Part shown: positions 41,689 to 48,687 of the stretch, piece by piece
Layout: every line of letters begins with the position of its first letter
Numbering within the stretch: the stretch's first letter is position 1
Assembly: GCA_038214085.1 (NCBI GenBank)
Contig: JBBQSF010000006.1
Location: 1-48,687, forward strand
Reading direction: 5' to 3'
Source of the DNA: JBBQSF01 sp038214085
GTDB lineage: Bacteria > Bacteroidota > Bacteroidia > Bacteroidales > CG2-30-32-10
Length of the DNA: 48,687 bases
Program-made: the position numbers and the translations under genes
The notes under the pieces: model-generated
The model's input: only the letters and a program-made list of their open reading frames with translations
Database searches by the model: none
Told to the model about the DNA's origin: nothing

Positions 41689-42429
41689 ATGCAAATTTTT
41701 TTCCACATAGGTCGATATTCCTCCCTTATGAGCAGGGTTTTTTCACCATCGGAAAAATGGAAGATTTTTCGTAAAAATACTTTTATTGAGATGGAAGGGC
41801 TGGGTTTGGATTCACTAGGTATTGTTGCCATTATTTCTGTTTTTATGGGAGCGGTATTGGTAATTCAAACAGCTTATAATATTGATAGTCCATGGATTCC
41901 ATTGTATACAATTGGGTTTACTACAAGGCAATCACTGGTGTTGGAGTTTTGTCCAACAATTATAAGTTTAATTCTTGCTGGAAAAGTGGGTTCCCGGATA
42001 TCTTCTGAAATTGGAACCATGAGAGTTACCGAACAAATAGATGCACTTGAAATTATGGGTGTTAACTCTGCTAGTTTTTTAATACTTCCCAAAATCACAG
42101 CTGCTGTGATCATAAATCCATTTCTTATAACATTGAGTATGTTTTTAGGGCTAATGGGTGGATGGTTGGCCGCAATTTTTGGCGGTGTAGTAACAACACA
42201 TATTTATATTTTTGGAATACAATCGTTTTTTGTACCCTTCGAAATTTACTATGCATTGATTAAAACAGCCGCATTTGCTTTTATTATTACTTCTGTTTCA
42301 GCCTACCATGGATATTATACGCATGGTGGCGCGCTTGAAGTAGGGCGCTCCAGCACTAAAGCAGTTGTTTACAGCAGCATTCTTATCATTTTATCAAATC
42401 TGGTATTAACACAGCTTTTACTATCATGA
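41689..42429 (+). CDS. mlaE: MlaE-type ABC transporter permease
   Basis: A 246-residue membrane protein with five to six helices. Family blocks are G-L-D-S-L-G-I-V near 38, E-F-C-P-T-I-I-S-L-I-L-A-G-K-V-G-S-R-I-S-S-E-I-G-T-M near 87-112 and E-Q-I-D-A-L-E-I-M-G-V near 115-125. With MlaF it moves phospholipids between membranes. It overlaps the ATPase gene by four bases. The substrate-binding MlaD that usually follows is not in this window. Confidence 0.93.
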   Translation: MQIFFHIGRYSSLMSRVFSPSEKWKIFRKNTFIEMEGLGLDSLGIVAIISVFMGAVLVIQTAYNIDSPWIPLYTIGFTTRQSLVLEFCPTIISLILAGKVGSRISSEIGTMRVTEQIDALEIMGVNSASFLILPKITAAVIINPFLITLSMFLGLMGGWLAAIFGGVVTTHIYIFGIQSFFVPFEIYYALIKTAAFAFIITSVSAYHGYYTHGGALEVGRSSTKAVVYSSILIILSNLVLTQLLLS

Positions 42430-43172
42430 TTGAAGCGCGCAACATATCAAAATCATTTGGCAGTCGCAAGGTGTTAACTGATGTTAATGTAAAATTTGAA
42501 AAAGGCATCACTAACCTTATCATAGGGCAGAGTGGTTCGGGGAAAACTGTTTTAATGAAATCGCTTGTAGGTTTGTTAGAAGTTGATGAAGGACAGATTT
42601 TATATGATAATCGGGATTTTTCAGCAATGTCGTTAAAAGAACGAAAACCAATACGTCAGGAAATTGGAATGCTCTTTCAGGGAAGCGCACTTTTTGATTC
42701 GATGACTGTTGAAGAGAATGTAATGTTTCCGCTGAATATGTTTACCGACAATAGTCGTGGAGAAAATCTTGATCGCGCAAATTTCTGTCTTAACCGTGTA
42801 AATCTAATCAATTCAAACAAATTACATCCTTCGGAATTGAGTGGAGGAATGAAAAAGCGTGTAGCCATAGCAAGAGCTATTGCCATGAAACCCAAATATC
42901 TTTTTTGCGATGAGCCCAATTCAGGCCTTGATCCAAAAACATCAATAGTAATTGATAACTTAATCAACGAAATTACGCATGAGTACTGTATTACTACGGT
43001 AATAAATACCCACGACATGAATTCGGTTATTGAAATTGGAGATAAAATTTCTTTTATTTATAATGGCCAATTGTGGTGGGAAGGAACCAAAGATGAAATT
43101 TTACAGACTGACAATGCCGAAATAAATGATTTTGTTTACGCTACAGAATTGTTGAGAAAGTTAAAGAAATAA
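42426..43172 (+). CDS. mlaF: MlaF-type ABC transporter ATPase
   Basis: A 248-residue ATPase. Walker A is G-Q-S-G-S-G-K-T near 35-42, Q-loop in G-M-L-F-Q-G near 84, signature L-S-G-G-M-K-K-R near 140 (the MlaF-type form), Walker B L-F-C-D-E-P near 160 and the H-loop T-H-D near 196. It energises the MlaE permease encoded just before it. Ends one base from the convergent lspA stop. Confidence 0.95.
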   Translation: MIEARNISKSFGSRKVLTDVNVKFEKGITNLIIGQSGSGKTVLMKSLVGLLEVDEGQILYDNRDFSAMSLKERKPIRQEIGMLFQGSALFDSMTVEENVMFPLNMFTDNSRGENLDRANFCLNRVNLINSNKLHPSELSGGMKKRVAIARAIAMKPKYLFCDEPNSGLDPKTSIVIDNLINEITHEYCITTVINTHDMNSVIEIGDKISFIYNGQLWWEGTKDEILQTDNAEINDFVYATELLRKLKK

Positions 43173-43173
43173 A

Positions 43174-43833
43174 TCAGCCTTGACTTTCAGGAATATCAGG
43201 TTCAGAAGCATTGGAAATAGCCGCAGGAGTGTCTTCTTTTTTAAAGAATTTTCTTTGGAATAGTAAAAGTGATGTAACACCTATTGTTATTGAAGAATCG
43301 GCAAAATTAAACACAGGTCTGAAGAAAACAAATTCTTCGCCACCCCAAAAAGGAAACCATTGAGGGAAATGGGTTTCAATTATCGGAAAATACAGCATAT
43401 CCACCACCTTTCCATGCAAAAATGTTCCATATCCTCCGCCATCTGGAAATAGTTGAGCGACCTGAAAGGCACTTTCATTAAAAATTAATCCGTAAAAAGC
43501 ACTGTCAATAATATTTCCAACAGCTCCAGCAAAGATTAATGAAATACAAATAATCAATCCAATTTTAACATCTTTTTTGTGGGAAAGTTTTACCATATAC
43601 CAGCCAATGGCTGAAACAGCAATAATTCGGAATACGCTTAGAGCAAGTTTTCCGTAATTTCCGGCAAACTCCATTCCGAAGGCCATTCCATTATTTTCGG
43701 TAAAATGTATGATAAACCAATTGCCAAGGATATGATTTTCCTGACCCAGAAACATATGCGTTTTTACCCATATTTTTACAAGCTGATCAAGAAACAGTAC
43801 CCCAAAAACAATCAGTAAGGATTTTTTAAGCAC
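43174..43833 (-). CDS. lspA: Lipoprotein signal peptidase (signal peptidase II)
   Basis: A 219-residue membrane aspartyl protease. The catalytic pair is D in G-N-I-I-D-S near 110 and D in N-F-A-D-S-S near 178. D-Q-L-V-K-I-W near 16-22 and E-N-N-G-M-A-F near 47 are also family motifs. It is about 55 residues longer than the E. coli enzyme owing to loops and a tail, as in other Bacteroidota. It removes signal peptides from diacylglyceryl-modified lipoproteins. Last gene of the ileS-dksA-lspA set. Confidence 0.93.
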   Translation of the reverse strand: MLKKSLLIVFGVLFLDQLVKIWVKTHMFLGQENHILGNWFIIHFTENNGMAFGMEFAGNYGKLALSVFRIIAVSAIGWYMVKLSHKKDVKIGLIICISLIFAGAVGNIIDSAFYGLIFNESAFQVAQLFPDGGGYGTFLHGKVVDMLYFPIIETHFPQWFPFWGGEEFVFFRPVFNFADSSITIGVTSLLLFQRKFFKKEDTPAAISNASEPDIPESQG

Positions 43834-43843
43834 GATAAAAAAA

Positions 43844-44272
43844 TTAAGGCTTTTTCCCCTGGTTGTTTTTTGCGTCGATGCTTAATGTGGCGTGAGGAAC
43901 TGCTTTCAGTCGTTCTTTCGGGATTAATATTCCAGTAACCCTACAAATTCCATACGTTTTATTCTGAATACGAATAAGTGCATTTTCCAGATCACGAATA
44001 AACTTGGTTTGCCTAACTGCAAGCTGGCTGTTTTCTTCTTTCGAAAGCACTGCCGAACCCTCTTCAAGCACTTTAAACGTAGGCGATGTGTCATTGGTAT
44101 CGTTTTCGTTTTTTAAAGTATATGCCTCTGTGAGCAAAGCCAAATCGGTTTGCGCTTCTTCTATTTTTTTCAAGATAATTTCTTTAAACTCCATGAGTTC
44201 ATCATCATTATATCTTGTTTTTTCTTTATTATCGGCAACGACCTTTTTTTCTTTTTTGTCTTTCTTTTCCAT
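43844..44272 (-). CDS. TraR/DksA-family protein lacking most zinc cysteines
   Basis: A 142-residue protein: a Lys/Glu-rich N-terminus, a coiled coil (about 25-100) and a C-terminal globule ending G-I-C-R-V-T-G-x-L-I-P-K-E-R-L-K-A-V-P-H-A-T-L. This is the DksA C-terminal fold, but of the four zinc cysteines only one remains. The Bacteroidota homologues are typically like this. DksA acts in the RNA polymerase secondary channel with ppGpp. It sits between ileS and lspA on one strand (24 and 10 bp gaps). Confidence 0.85.
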   Translation of the reverse strand: MEKKDKKEKKVVADNKEKTRYNDDELMEFKEIILKKIEEAQTDLALLTEAYTLKNENDTNDTSPTFKVLEEGSAVLSKEENSQLAVRQTKFIRDLENALIRIQNKTYGICRVTGILIPKERLKAVPHATLSIDAKNNQGKKP

Positions 44273-44296
44273 GTGTTTTGAAAGTTAAAATTGTTT

Positions 44297-47200
44297 TTAA
44301 ACCTTGCTGACAAGTACTCGGGTTTGAATATCGTCAACAATTTCTACGGGTATGCTACGGGCAGGGTCTGTAGAATCAACTAAATTCAACGAAACAGCCA
44401 AAGTTTCAGTACAAATATATAACAAATTATTAGTAATTGCTGAATTAATTTCATCGTGCTTTTCAATTTCAACAGCTATTTTATCAGTAACATCAAAATT
44501 ACTGTCTTTTCTGATATTTTGAATCCTGTTGATAAATTCTCGTGCAATACCTTCTTCTTTTAATTGCTCTGTAATTGTAATGTCAAGGGCAACAGTAATA
44601 TTTCCTTCGTTTGTTAAGAGCCATCCCGGAATATCTTCAGAAAGGATCTCAACATCAGAAAGGGAAATTTCCAGTTTTTCGTCTTCAATACAAATAAAAT
44701 ACCGACCATCAGTTTCAATACGTTTAATATCTTGTTGCGAAAAAGTATTTATTGCATTTGCAATGGCTTTCATGTTTTTACCAAATTTTGGTCCCAGCTT
44801 TTTAAAATCAGGCTTGATTTTTTTTACAAGTATTCCATCCGATTCGGAAATAAACGTAATTTCTTTAATATTTACTTCGCTTAAAATTAGGTTTTCAACC
44901 GCCAGGATTTGTGTTTTAATATGATCATCCAATACCGGAATCATGATTTTGCTTAGGGGTTGCCTTACTCTAATGTTTACCTTTTTACGGAGAGACAAAG
45001 CCATTGAAGAAATTTTTTGAGCCAATTGCATGCGTTCCTCAAGCAATGTATCTATCAAGGATTCATCAGCAAAAGGAAAAGTTGTCAGATGAACTGATTC
45101 TGCTTTTATTCTGTCACTTACTTTGTTAAGATCCAAAAATAAGCGTTCACAGAAAAAGGGTGCAATGGGTGCCGCTAAAATCGAAATTGTTTCCAAACAA
45201 GTATATAGCGTTTGATATGCTGCAATTTTATCAGCGGTGTACTCACCTTTCCAGAATCTACGCCTTGACAATCGCACATACCAATTGCTTAAATGTTCGT
45301 CAACAAACTCCTGAATTGCCCTGCCAGCTTTAGTAGGTTCGTAATCGGCATAACTTTCGTCTACTGATTTAATCAGAGAATTCAGTTGCGATAAAATCCA
45401 CCTGTCAATTTCTGGACGCTGATTTACAGGAATATCAGCTTGTTCATAACTAAATCCATCAATATTGGCATAAATAGCAAAAAAAGCATAAGTATTATGA
45501 AGGGTACCGAAAAATTTTCTTTGCACTTCGCCAACGCCTTCGATATCAAATTTTAAATTATCCCACGGTTGCGAATTGGTAATCATATACCAACGCGTTG
45601 CGTCAGGCCCATATTTTTCAATGGTTTCAAAAGGATCTACTGCATTTCCCAAACGTTTCGACATTTTATTGCCTGCTTTATCGAGCACAAGCCCGTTTGA
45701 AATTACTGTTTTAAATGCTACAGAATCAAAAAGCATAACTGATATGGCATGGAGTGTAAAAAACCAGCCACGGGTTTGATCAACACCTTCGGCAATAAAA
45801 TCTGCAGGAAAATAATCCTTCAAATTTTCTTTGTTTTCAAAAGGATAATGAAACTGAGCATAAGGCATTGCGCCCGAATCAAACCAAACATCAATTAGAT
45901 CTGTTTCCCTAATCATTTTTTTCCCTTTTGGGGAAACTAGAAATATTTCATCAGCAAAAGGCCTATGAAGATCAATTTTTGTGTAATTCTCATCCGACAT
46001 ATCTCCAGCACTAAAATCCTGGTAGGGGTTTTTTTCCATAAATCCAGCCAGTACTGATTTTTCAATTTCGGATTTTAGCATTTCAACCGACTGGATACAC
46101 AATTGTTCTGAGCGGTCTTCGGTTGTCCATATTGGCAGTGGAACTCCCCAGTACCTTGATCTTGACAAGTTCCAGTCAACCAAATTTTCAAGCCAATTGC
46201 CAAAACGCCCGCTGCCCGTAGATTCAGGTTTCCAATTAATGGTTTTATTCAACTCAAGCATTCTGTCCTTAACTGCAGTAGTTTTAATAAACCAGGAATC
46301 AAGCGGATAATATAAAATAGGCTTATCTGTCCGCCAGCAATGCGGGTATGAGTGCTCGTATTTTTCGGTTTTAAATGCTTTGTTTTCCTTTTTCAGTTTA
46401 ACAACAATGTCGATATCAACATTGTTATCGGTTTCTGAATTAAAATTTGGATCATATTCGCTCTTAACAAATCTTCCAGCAAATTCGCCCATGGTTTCGA
46501 TAAATTTGCCTTGCTTATCAACCAAGGTAAGCGAACCGATTCCATTTTGTTTTGCAACTCGAAAATCGTCGGCTCCAAAACTCGGAGCAATATGTACTAT
46601 TCCTGTTCCATCCTCGGTAGTAACAAAATCGCCAAGCAACACTGTAAAAGCATCGCCATCGGTTGGTTGAACATAAGGCAGCAATTGTTCATACCGGATT
46701 CCGGCAAGGTCAGCGCCTTTTACTGTATCAACAATTTGAAACGGAATATTTTTATCACCTGCTTTATAATCGGCAAGTGCGATTTCTGCATTTTTTGCGG
46801 GAAAATATTTTTCAAATAAAGGTTTTGCCAAAACAACAGTAATTGGCAGCGAAGTGTAAGAATTAAAGGATTTTACAACATTATATTCGATGTTTTTTCC
46901 AATAGCCAAAGCGGTATTTGAGGGTAAAGTCCATGGTGTGGTGGTCCATGCCAAAAAGAAAACATCTCCATGATTATGCGAAAACAGAAATTCAGATTTT
47001 GAATCGTTTTTTACTTTGAACTGGGCAACTACCGTTGTGTCTTTTACATCTTTGTAGCAACCAGGCATATTAAGTTCGTGCGAACTGAGCCCTGTTCCTG
47101 CCGCTGGTGAGTATGGCTGAATAGAATACCCTTTGTATAAAAAACCTTTTTCATAAAGTTGAGATAAAAGATACCATACCGATTCAATATATTTGTTTTC

Positions 47201-47656
47201 AAAAGTAATGTATGGATGCTCAAGATCAACCCAGTAGCCCATTTGCTCTGTAATCTCATCCCACTTGTCCTTATATTTCATTACTTCCTTACGGCAGGCT
47301 TTGTTGTAATCAACAACAGAAATCGATTTTCCAATATCTTCTTTGGTTATTCCAAGTGTTTTTTCAACGGCAATTTCAATTGGCAAACCATGAGTATCCC
47401 AACCGGCTTTACGCTTAACTTGAAAGCCTTTTAGCGTTTTGTAACGGCAAAAAATATCCTTGATGGCTCTTGCGATAACATGATGAATTCCCGGCATTCC
47501 GTTAGCCGAAGGAGGTCCTTCATAAAAAACGTAAGGCGGGCAACCTTCCTTTAAATCCACACTTTTGTGAAAAGTATCATTTTCTTCCCAGAATTTGCGT
47601 ATATCTTTTCCAGTTTGCGATAGGTTCAGATGCTTGTATTCTTTGTATTTAGCCAT
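44297..47656 (-). CDS. ileS: Isoleucyl-tRNA synthetase (long, IleS2-like form)
   Basis: A 1119-residue class Ia synthetase charging tRNA-Ile. The HIGH motif appears as P-G-I-H-H near 55-59 after G-P-P-S-A-N-G; the KMSKS loop is K-M-S-K-R near 665. The CP1 editing domain shows A-W-T-T-T-P-W-T-L-P-S-N near 236. Length and the lack of a C-terminal Cys-rich zinc domain fit the eukaryote-like IleS2 type, whose members are often insensitive to mupirocin; that trait is an inference. A TACTTTTG -7 element lies at 47692-47699 on the minus strand. Confidence 0.96.
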   Translation of the reverse strand: MAKYKEYKHLNLSQTGKDIRKFWEENDTFHKSVDLKEGCPPYVFYEGPPSANGMPGIHHVIARAIKDIFCRYKTLKGFQVKRKAGWDTHGLPIEIAVEKTLGITKEDIGKSISVVDYNKACRKEVMKYKDKWDEITEQMGYWVDLEHPYITFENKYIESVWYLLSQLYEKGFLYKGYSIQPYSPAAGTGLSSHELNMPGCYKDVKDTTVVAQFKVKNDSKSEFLFSHNHGDVFFLAWTTTPWTLPSNTALAIGKNIEYNVVKSFNSYTSLPITVVLAKPLFEKYFPAKNAEIALADYKAGDKNIPFQIVDTVKGADLAGIRYEQLLPYVQPTDGDAFTVLLGDFVTTEDGTGIVHIAPSFGADDFRVAKQNGIGSLTLVDKQGKFIETMGEFAGRFVKSEYDPNFNSETDNNVDIDIVVKLKKENKAFKTEKYEHSYPHCWRTDKPILYYPLDSWFIKTTAVKDRMLELNKTINWKPESTGSGRFGNWLENLVDWNLSRSRYWGVPLPIWTTEDRSEQLCIQSVEMLKSEIEKSVLAGFMEKNPYQDFSAGDMSDENYTKIDLHRPFADEIFLVSPKGKKMIRETDLIDVWFDSGAMPYAQFHYPFENKENLKDYFPADFIAEGVDQTRGWFFTLHAISVMLFDSVAFKTVISNGLVLDKAGNKMSKRLGNAVDPFETIEKYGPDATRWYMITNSQPWDNLKFDIEGVGEVQRKFFGTLHNTYAFFAIYANIDGFSYEQADIPVNQRPEIDRWILSQLNSLIKSVDESYADYEPTKAGRAIQEFVDEHLSNWYVRLSRRRFWKGEYTADKIAAYQTLYTCLETISILAAPIAPFFCERLFLDLNKVSDRIKAESVHLTTFPFADESLIDTLLEERMQLAQKISSMALSLRKKVNIRVRQPLSKIMIPVLDDHIKTQILAVENLILSEVNIKEITFISESDGILVKKIKPDFKKLGPKFGKNMKAIANAINTFSQQDIKRIETDGRYFICIEDEKLEISLSDVEILSEDIPGWLLTNEGNITVALDITITEQLKEEGIAREFINRIQNIRKDSNFDVTDKIAVEIEKHDEINSAITNNLLYICTETLAVSLNLVDSTDPARSIPVEIVDDIQTRVLVSKV

Positions 47657-47691
47657 TTTATTATGTAAACAATTTGTTTGTATAAAGTGTG

Positions 47692-47699
47692 CAAAAGTA
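47692..47699 (-). promoter_or_regulatory. -7 element of ileS
   Basis: Minus strand TACTTTTG, with TTG 21 bp upstream, about 36 bp before the ATG at 47656. Confidence 0.5.
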
Positions 47700-47752
47700 A
47701 GGAAAAAAAGAGTTGAAATGCAAAAAACTATATTGGTTTGACGTTTAATTGT

Positions 47753-47808
47753 TTAACACTTTTTTAACAAAGTAATTATTATTGAAAACTCAATTTTTTA
47801 TACATTTG
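47753..47808 (+). promoter_or_regulatory. Promoter region of the Cys/His-rich protein and RND pump genes
   Basis: TACATTTG at 47801-47808 lies six bases before the ATG at 47815, so the mRNA would be nearly leaderless. TTG at 47782-47784 is 16 bp upstream, slightly close for -33. Two TTTAACA copies 11 bp apart (TTAAC at 47753 and 47764) sit just upstream and recall the phased TTAAC repeats of the kinase promoter. Confidence 0.45.
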
Positions 47809-47814
47809 CTCCTC

Positions 47815-48132
47815 ATGAAATGGATTAGTCTGTTATTGTCATTTTATATCTTCTCACTTTGTTATTATCCATGCAAGGATAATGGCGATCATAAAGAGTA
47901 TGCTGTACATTCAGTAAATGCAGGCAATTCATGCAACGACCATCCCGAAGACAACTGCGCCCATAAATGTTCCCCTTTTTGTTTTTGCAATTGCTGTCAG
48001 GTAAATACCGTAGTTTCGCTTACATTTCAGTTTCATGAGATTTCAAGAATACCTGTTGAATTTTCCACAGAATACATAGAACATTCCATACCAGAAGTTC
48101 ACCCACAAATCTGGCAACCGCCAAAAATCTGA
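47815..48132 (+). CDS. Small secreted Cys/His-rich protein upstream of a heavy-metal pump
   Basis: A 105-residue protein from the ATG at 47815 (a TTG at 47782 lies before the promoter -7 element). An N-terminal hydrophobic stretch serves as signal or anchor. Residues about 20-60 hold many Cys and His: C-K-D-N-G-D-H, C-N-D-H-P-E-D-N-C-A-H-K-C, C-F-C-N-C-C. Such small proteins (DUF6660-like) commonly precede CusA/CzcA efflux genes in Bacteroidota. A metal-sensing or metal-buffering role in the periplasm is inferred from composition and context. Confidence 0.65.
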   Translation: MKWISLLLSFYIFSLCYYPCKDNGDHKEYAVHSVNAGNSCNDHPEDNCAHKCSPFCFCNCCQVNTVVSLTFQFHEISRIPVEFSTEYIEHSIPEVHPQIWQPPKI

Positions 48133-48226
48133 TTAATACGCATTTTTTCTTTTTTTAACAATGAAATCAGGCTTTAGAGCCTCCTTTTCATGTGTTTTGT
48201 TTTGTATATAATTAAATGTTAATCAG

Positions 48227-48687
48227 ATGATAGATAAAATTATTAAATTTTCTGTCGGGAATAAAATTGTAGTAGGTTTATTTGTTTTTTTCCTCATTCT
48301 ATGGGGAATATACTCTTTGATGCAATTGCCTATTGATGCAGTTCCCGATATCACGAACAACCAAGTGCAGATTATTTCCATTGCACCAACGCTTGCGGCC
48401 AATGAAGTAGAACAATTTATTTCGGCACCCATTGAAGTTTCTTTGGCCAATATTCCCGATGTAATTGAATTGCGCTCCATTTCCCGACTTGGTTTATCGG
48501 TTGTAACCATCGTGTTTAAAGACAATTCAGATATTTACTGGGCGCGACAGCAGATCACAGAACGCCTCAAAGAAGCCGAGGAAATGATCCCACCGGGACT
48601 TACAACACCACAAATGGCGCCGATTTCTTCGGGTCTTGGGGAAATATACCAATATACGCTGCATGTGAAACCCGGCTATGAAAGCAA
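48227..48687 (+). CDS. Heavy-metal RND efflux pump, CusA/CzcA family (5' part only)
   Basis: The first 153 codons of an RND transporter, cut by the window end. The N-terminus reads M-I-D-K-I-I-K-F-S-V-G-N-K with membrane helix 1 at about 13-32, followed by L-P-I-D-A-V-P-D-I-T-N-N-Q-V-Q-I, the CusA/CzcA/HME hallmark. The porter domain begins after it (E-V-E-Q-F-I-S-A-P-I-E, I-E-L-R-S-I-S-R-L-G-L-S). It exports metal cations such as Cu, Co, Zn or Cd. The 94-bp gap after the Cys/His-rich gene holds a weak AGGCT-TTAG-AGCCT hairpin (48169-48182). Confidence 0.92.
   Translation, partial: MIDKIIKFSVGNKIVVGLFVFFLILWGIYSLMQLPIDAVPDITNNQVQIISIAPTLAANEVEQFISAPIEVSLANIPDVIELRSISRLGLSVVTIVFKDNSDIYWARQQITERLKEAEEMIPPGLTTPQMAPISSGLGEIYQYTLHVKPGYES

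Noticed and set aside
48161..48211. 16-codon frame and weak hairpin (48169-48182) before the RND pump
   Set aside because: The stem is only five base pairs without a proper U-run, and the frame has no support.

Overview
The window is an AT-rich chromosomal segment from a member of the Bacteroidota, probably an uncultured Bacteroidales- or Cytophaga-like lineage. The assignment rests on several features: a PorP/SprF-family protein, two secreted proteins with type IX secretion (T9SS) C-terminal sorting domains, a CarboxypepD_reg/TonB-plug protein, a PqqD-like gene, an RprX-like two-component system, a DUF4296 lipoprotein, a 29-residue COX24/mS38-like ribosomal protein, and many upstream regions carrying the Bacteroidota sigma signal TAnnTTTG, sometimes with TTG/TTTG 18-21 bp upstream. 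No rRNA, CRISPR array, insertion sequence or phage gene was seen. The ends cut intergenic DNA (left) and a heavy-metal RND pump gene (right).

Layout. 270-9550 (+) is a tight array with no clear housekeeping role: PqqD-like protein, ATP-grasp ligase, fold-III PLP decarboxylase, urea transporter fused to an M23 peptidase domain, TPR/outer-membrane barrel protein and TPR lipo/periplasmic-type protein. After a 470-bp repeat-rich gap follow an HGSNAT/DUF1624-like membrane acyltransferase and a paralogue of the TPR protein. I regard this array as the best candidate for an undescribed system: a small recognition or carrier protein, an amide-forming ligase and a decarboxylase in the cytoplasm, followed by inner-membrane, periplasmic and outer-membrane parts. 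9554-11102 (-) is ribF plus a leucine-rich-repeat protein. 11429-15142 (+) holds a nitronate-monooxygenase-like flavoprotein and a Ktr/Trk potassium uptake pair. 15143-18622 (-) is a giant outer-membrane-type protein. 18737-20842 (+) holds YitT and a secreted S1/P1-nuclease/PLC-like enzyme. 20815-23893 (-) holds PorP/SprF and a long amidophosphoribosyltransferase. 24119-26158 (+) is a PKD-repeat T9SS cargo.

26211-30868 (-) carries an OmpR-type regulator and histidine kinase, whose promoter has four 10-bp-phased TTAAC repeats, then two CarboxypepD_reg proteins, one of them a TonB plug with no barrel. A tRNA-Leu(CAA) with its own promoter and terminator follows. 31273-32145 (+) is an LpxL-type acyltransferase. 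32159-35825 (-) is a translation/RNA block: prfB with a programmed +1 frameshift, recX, an RNase G/E gene, the mini ribosomal protein and HU. 36098-39702 (+) holds a deoxyhypusine-synthase homologue, a DPM1-like glycosyltransferase, pyrC and a DUF4296 lipoprotein. 39708-41477 (-) holds mannose-1-phosphate guanylyltransferase and an SprT-like protein. 41689-43172 (+) is an MlaE/MlaF lipid transporter pair. 43174-47656 (-) is ileS-dksA-like-lspA. 47815-48687 (+) is a small Cys/His-rich secreted protein followed by the start of a CusA/CzcA-type pump.

All calls come from reading the sequence and from family knowledge; no database search was run.
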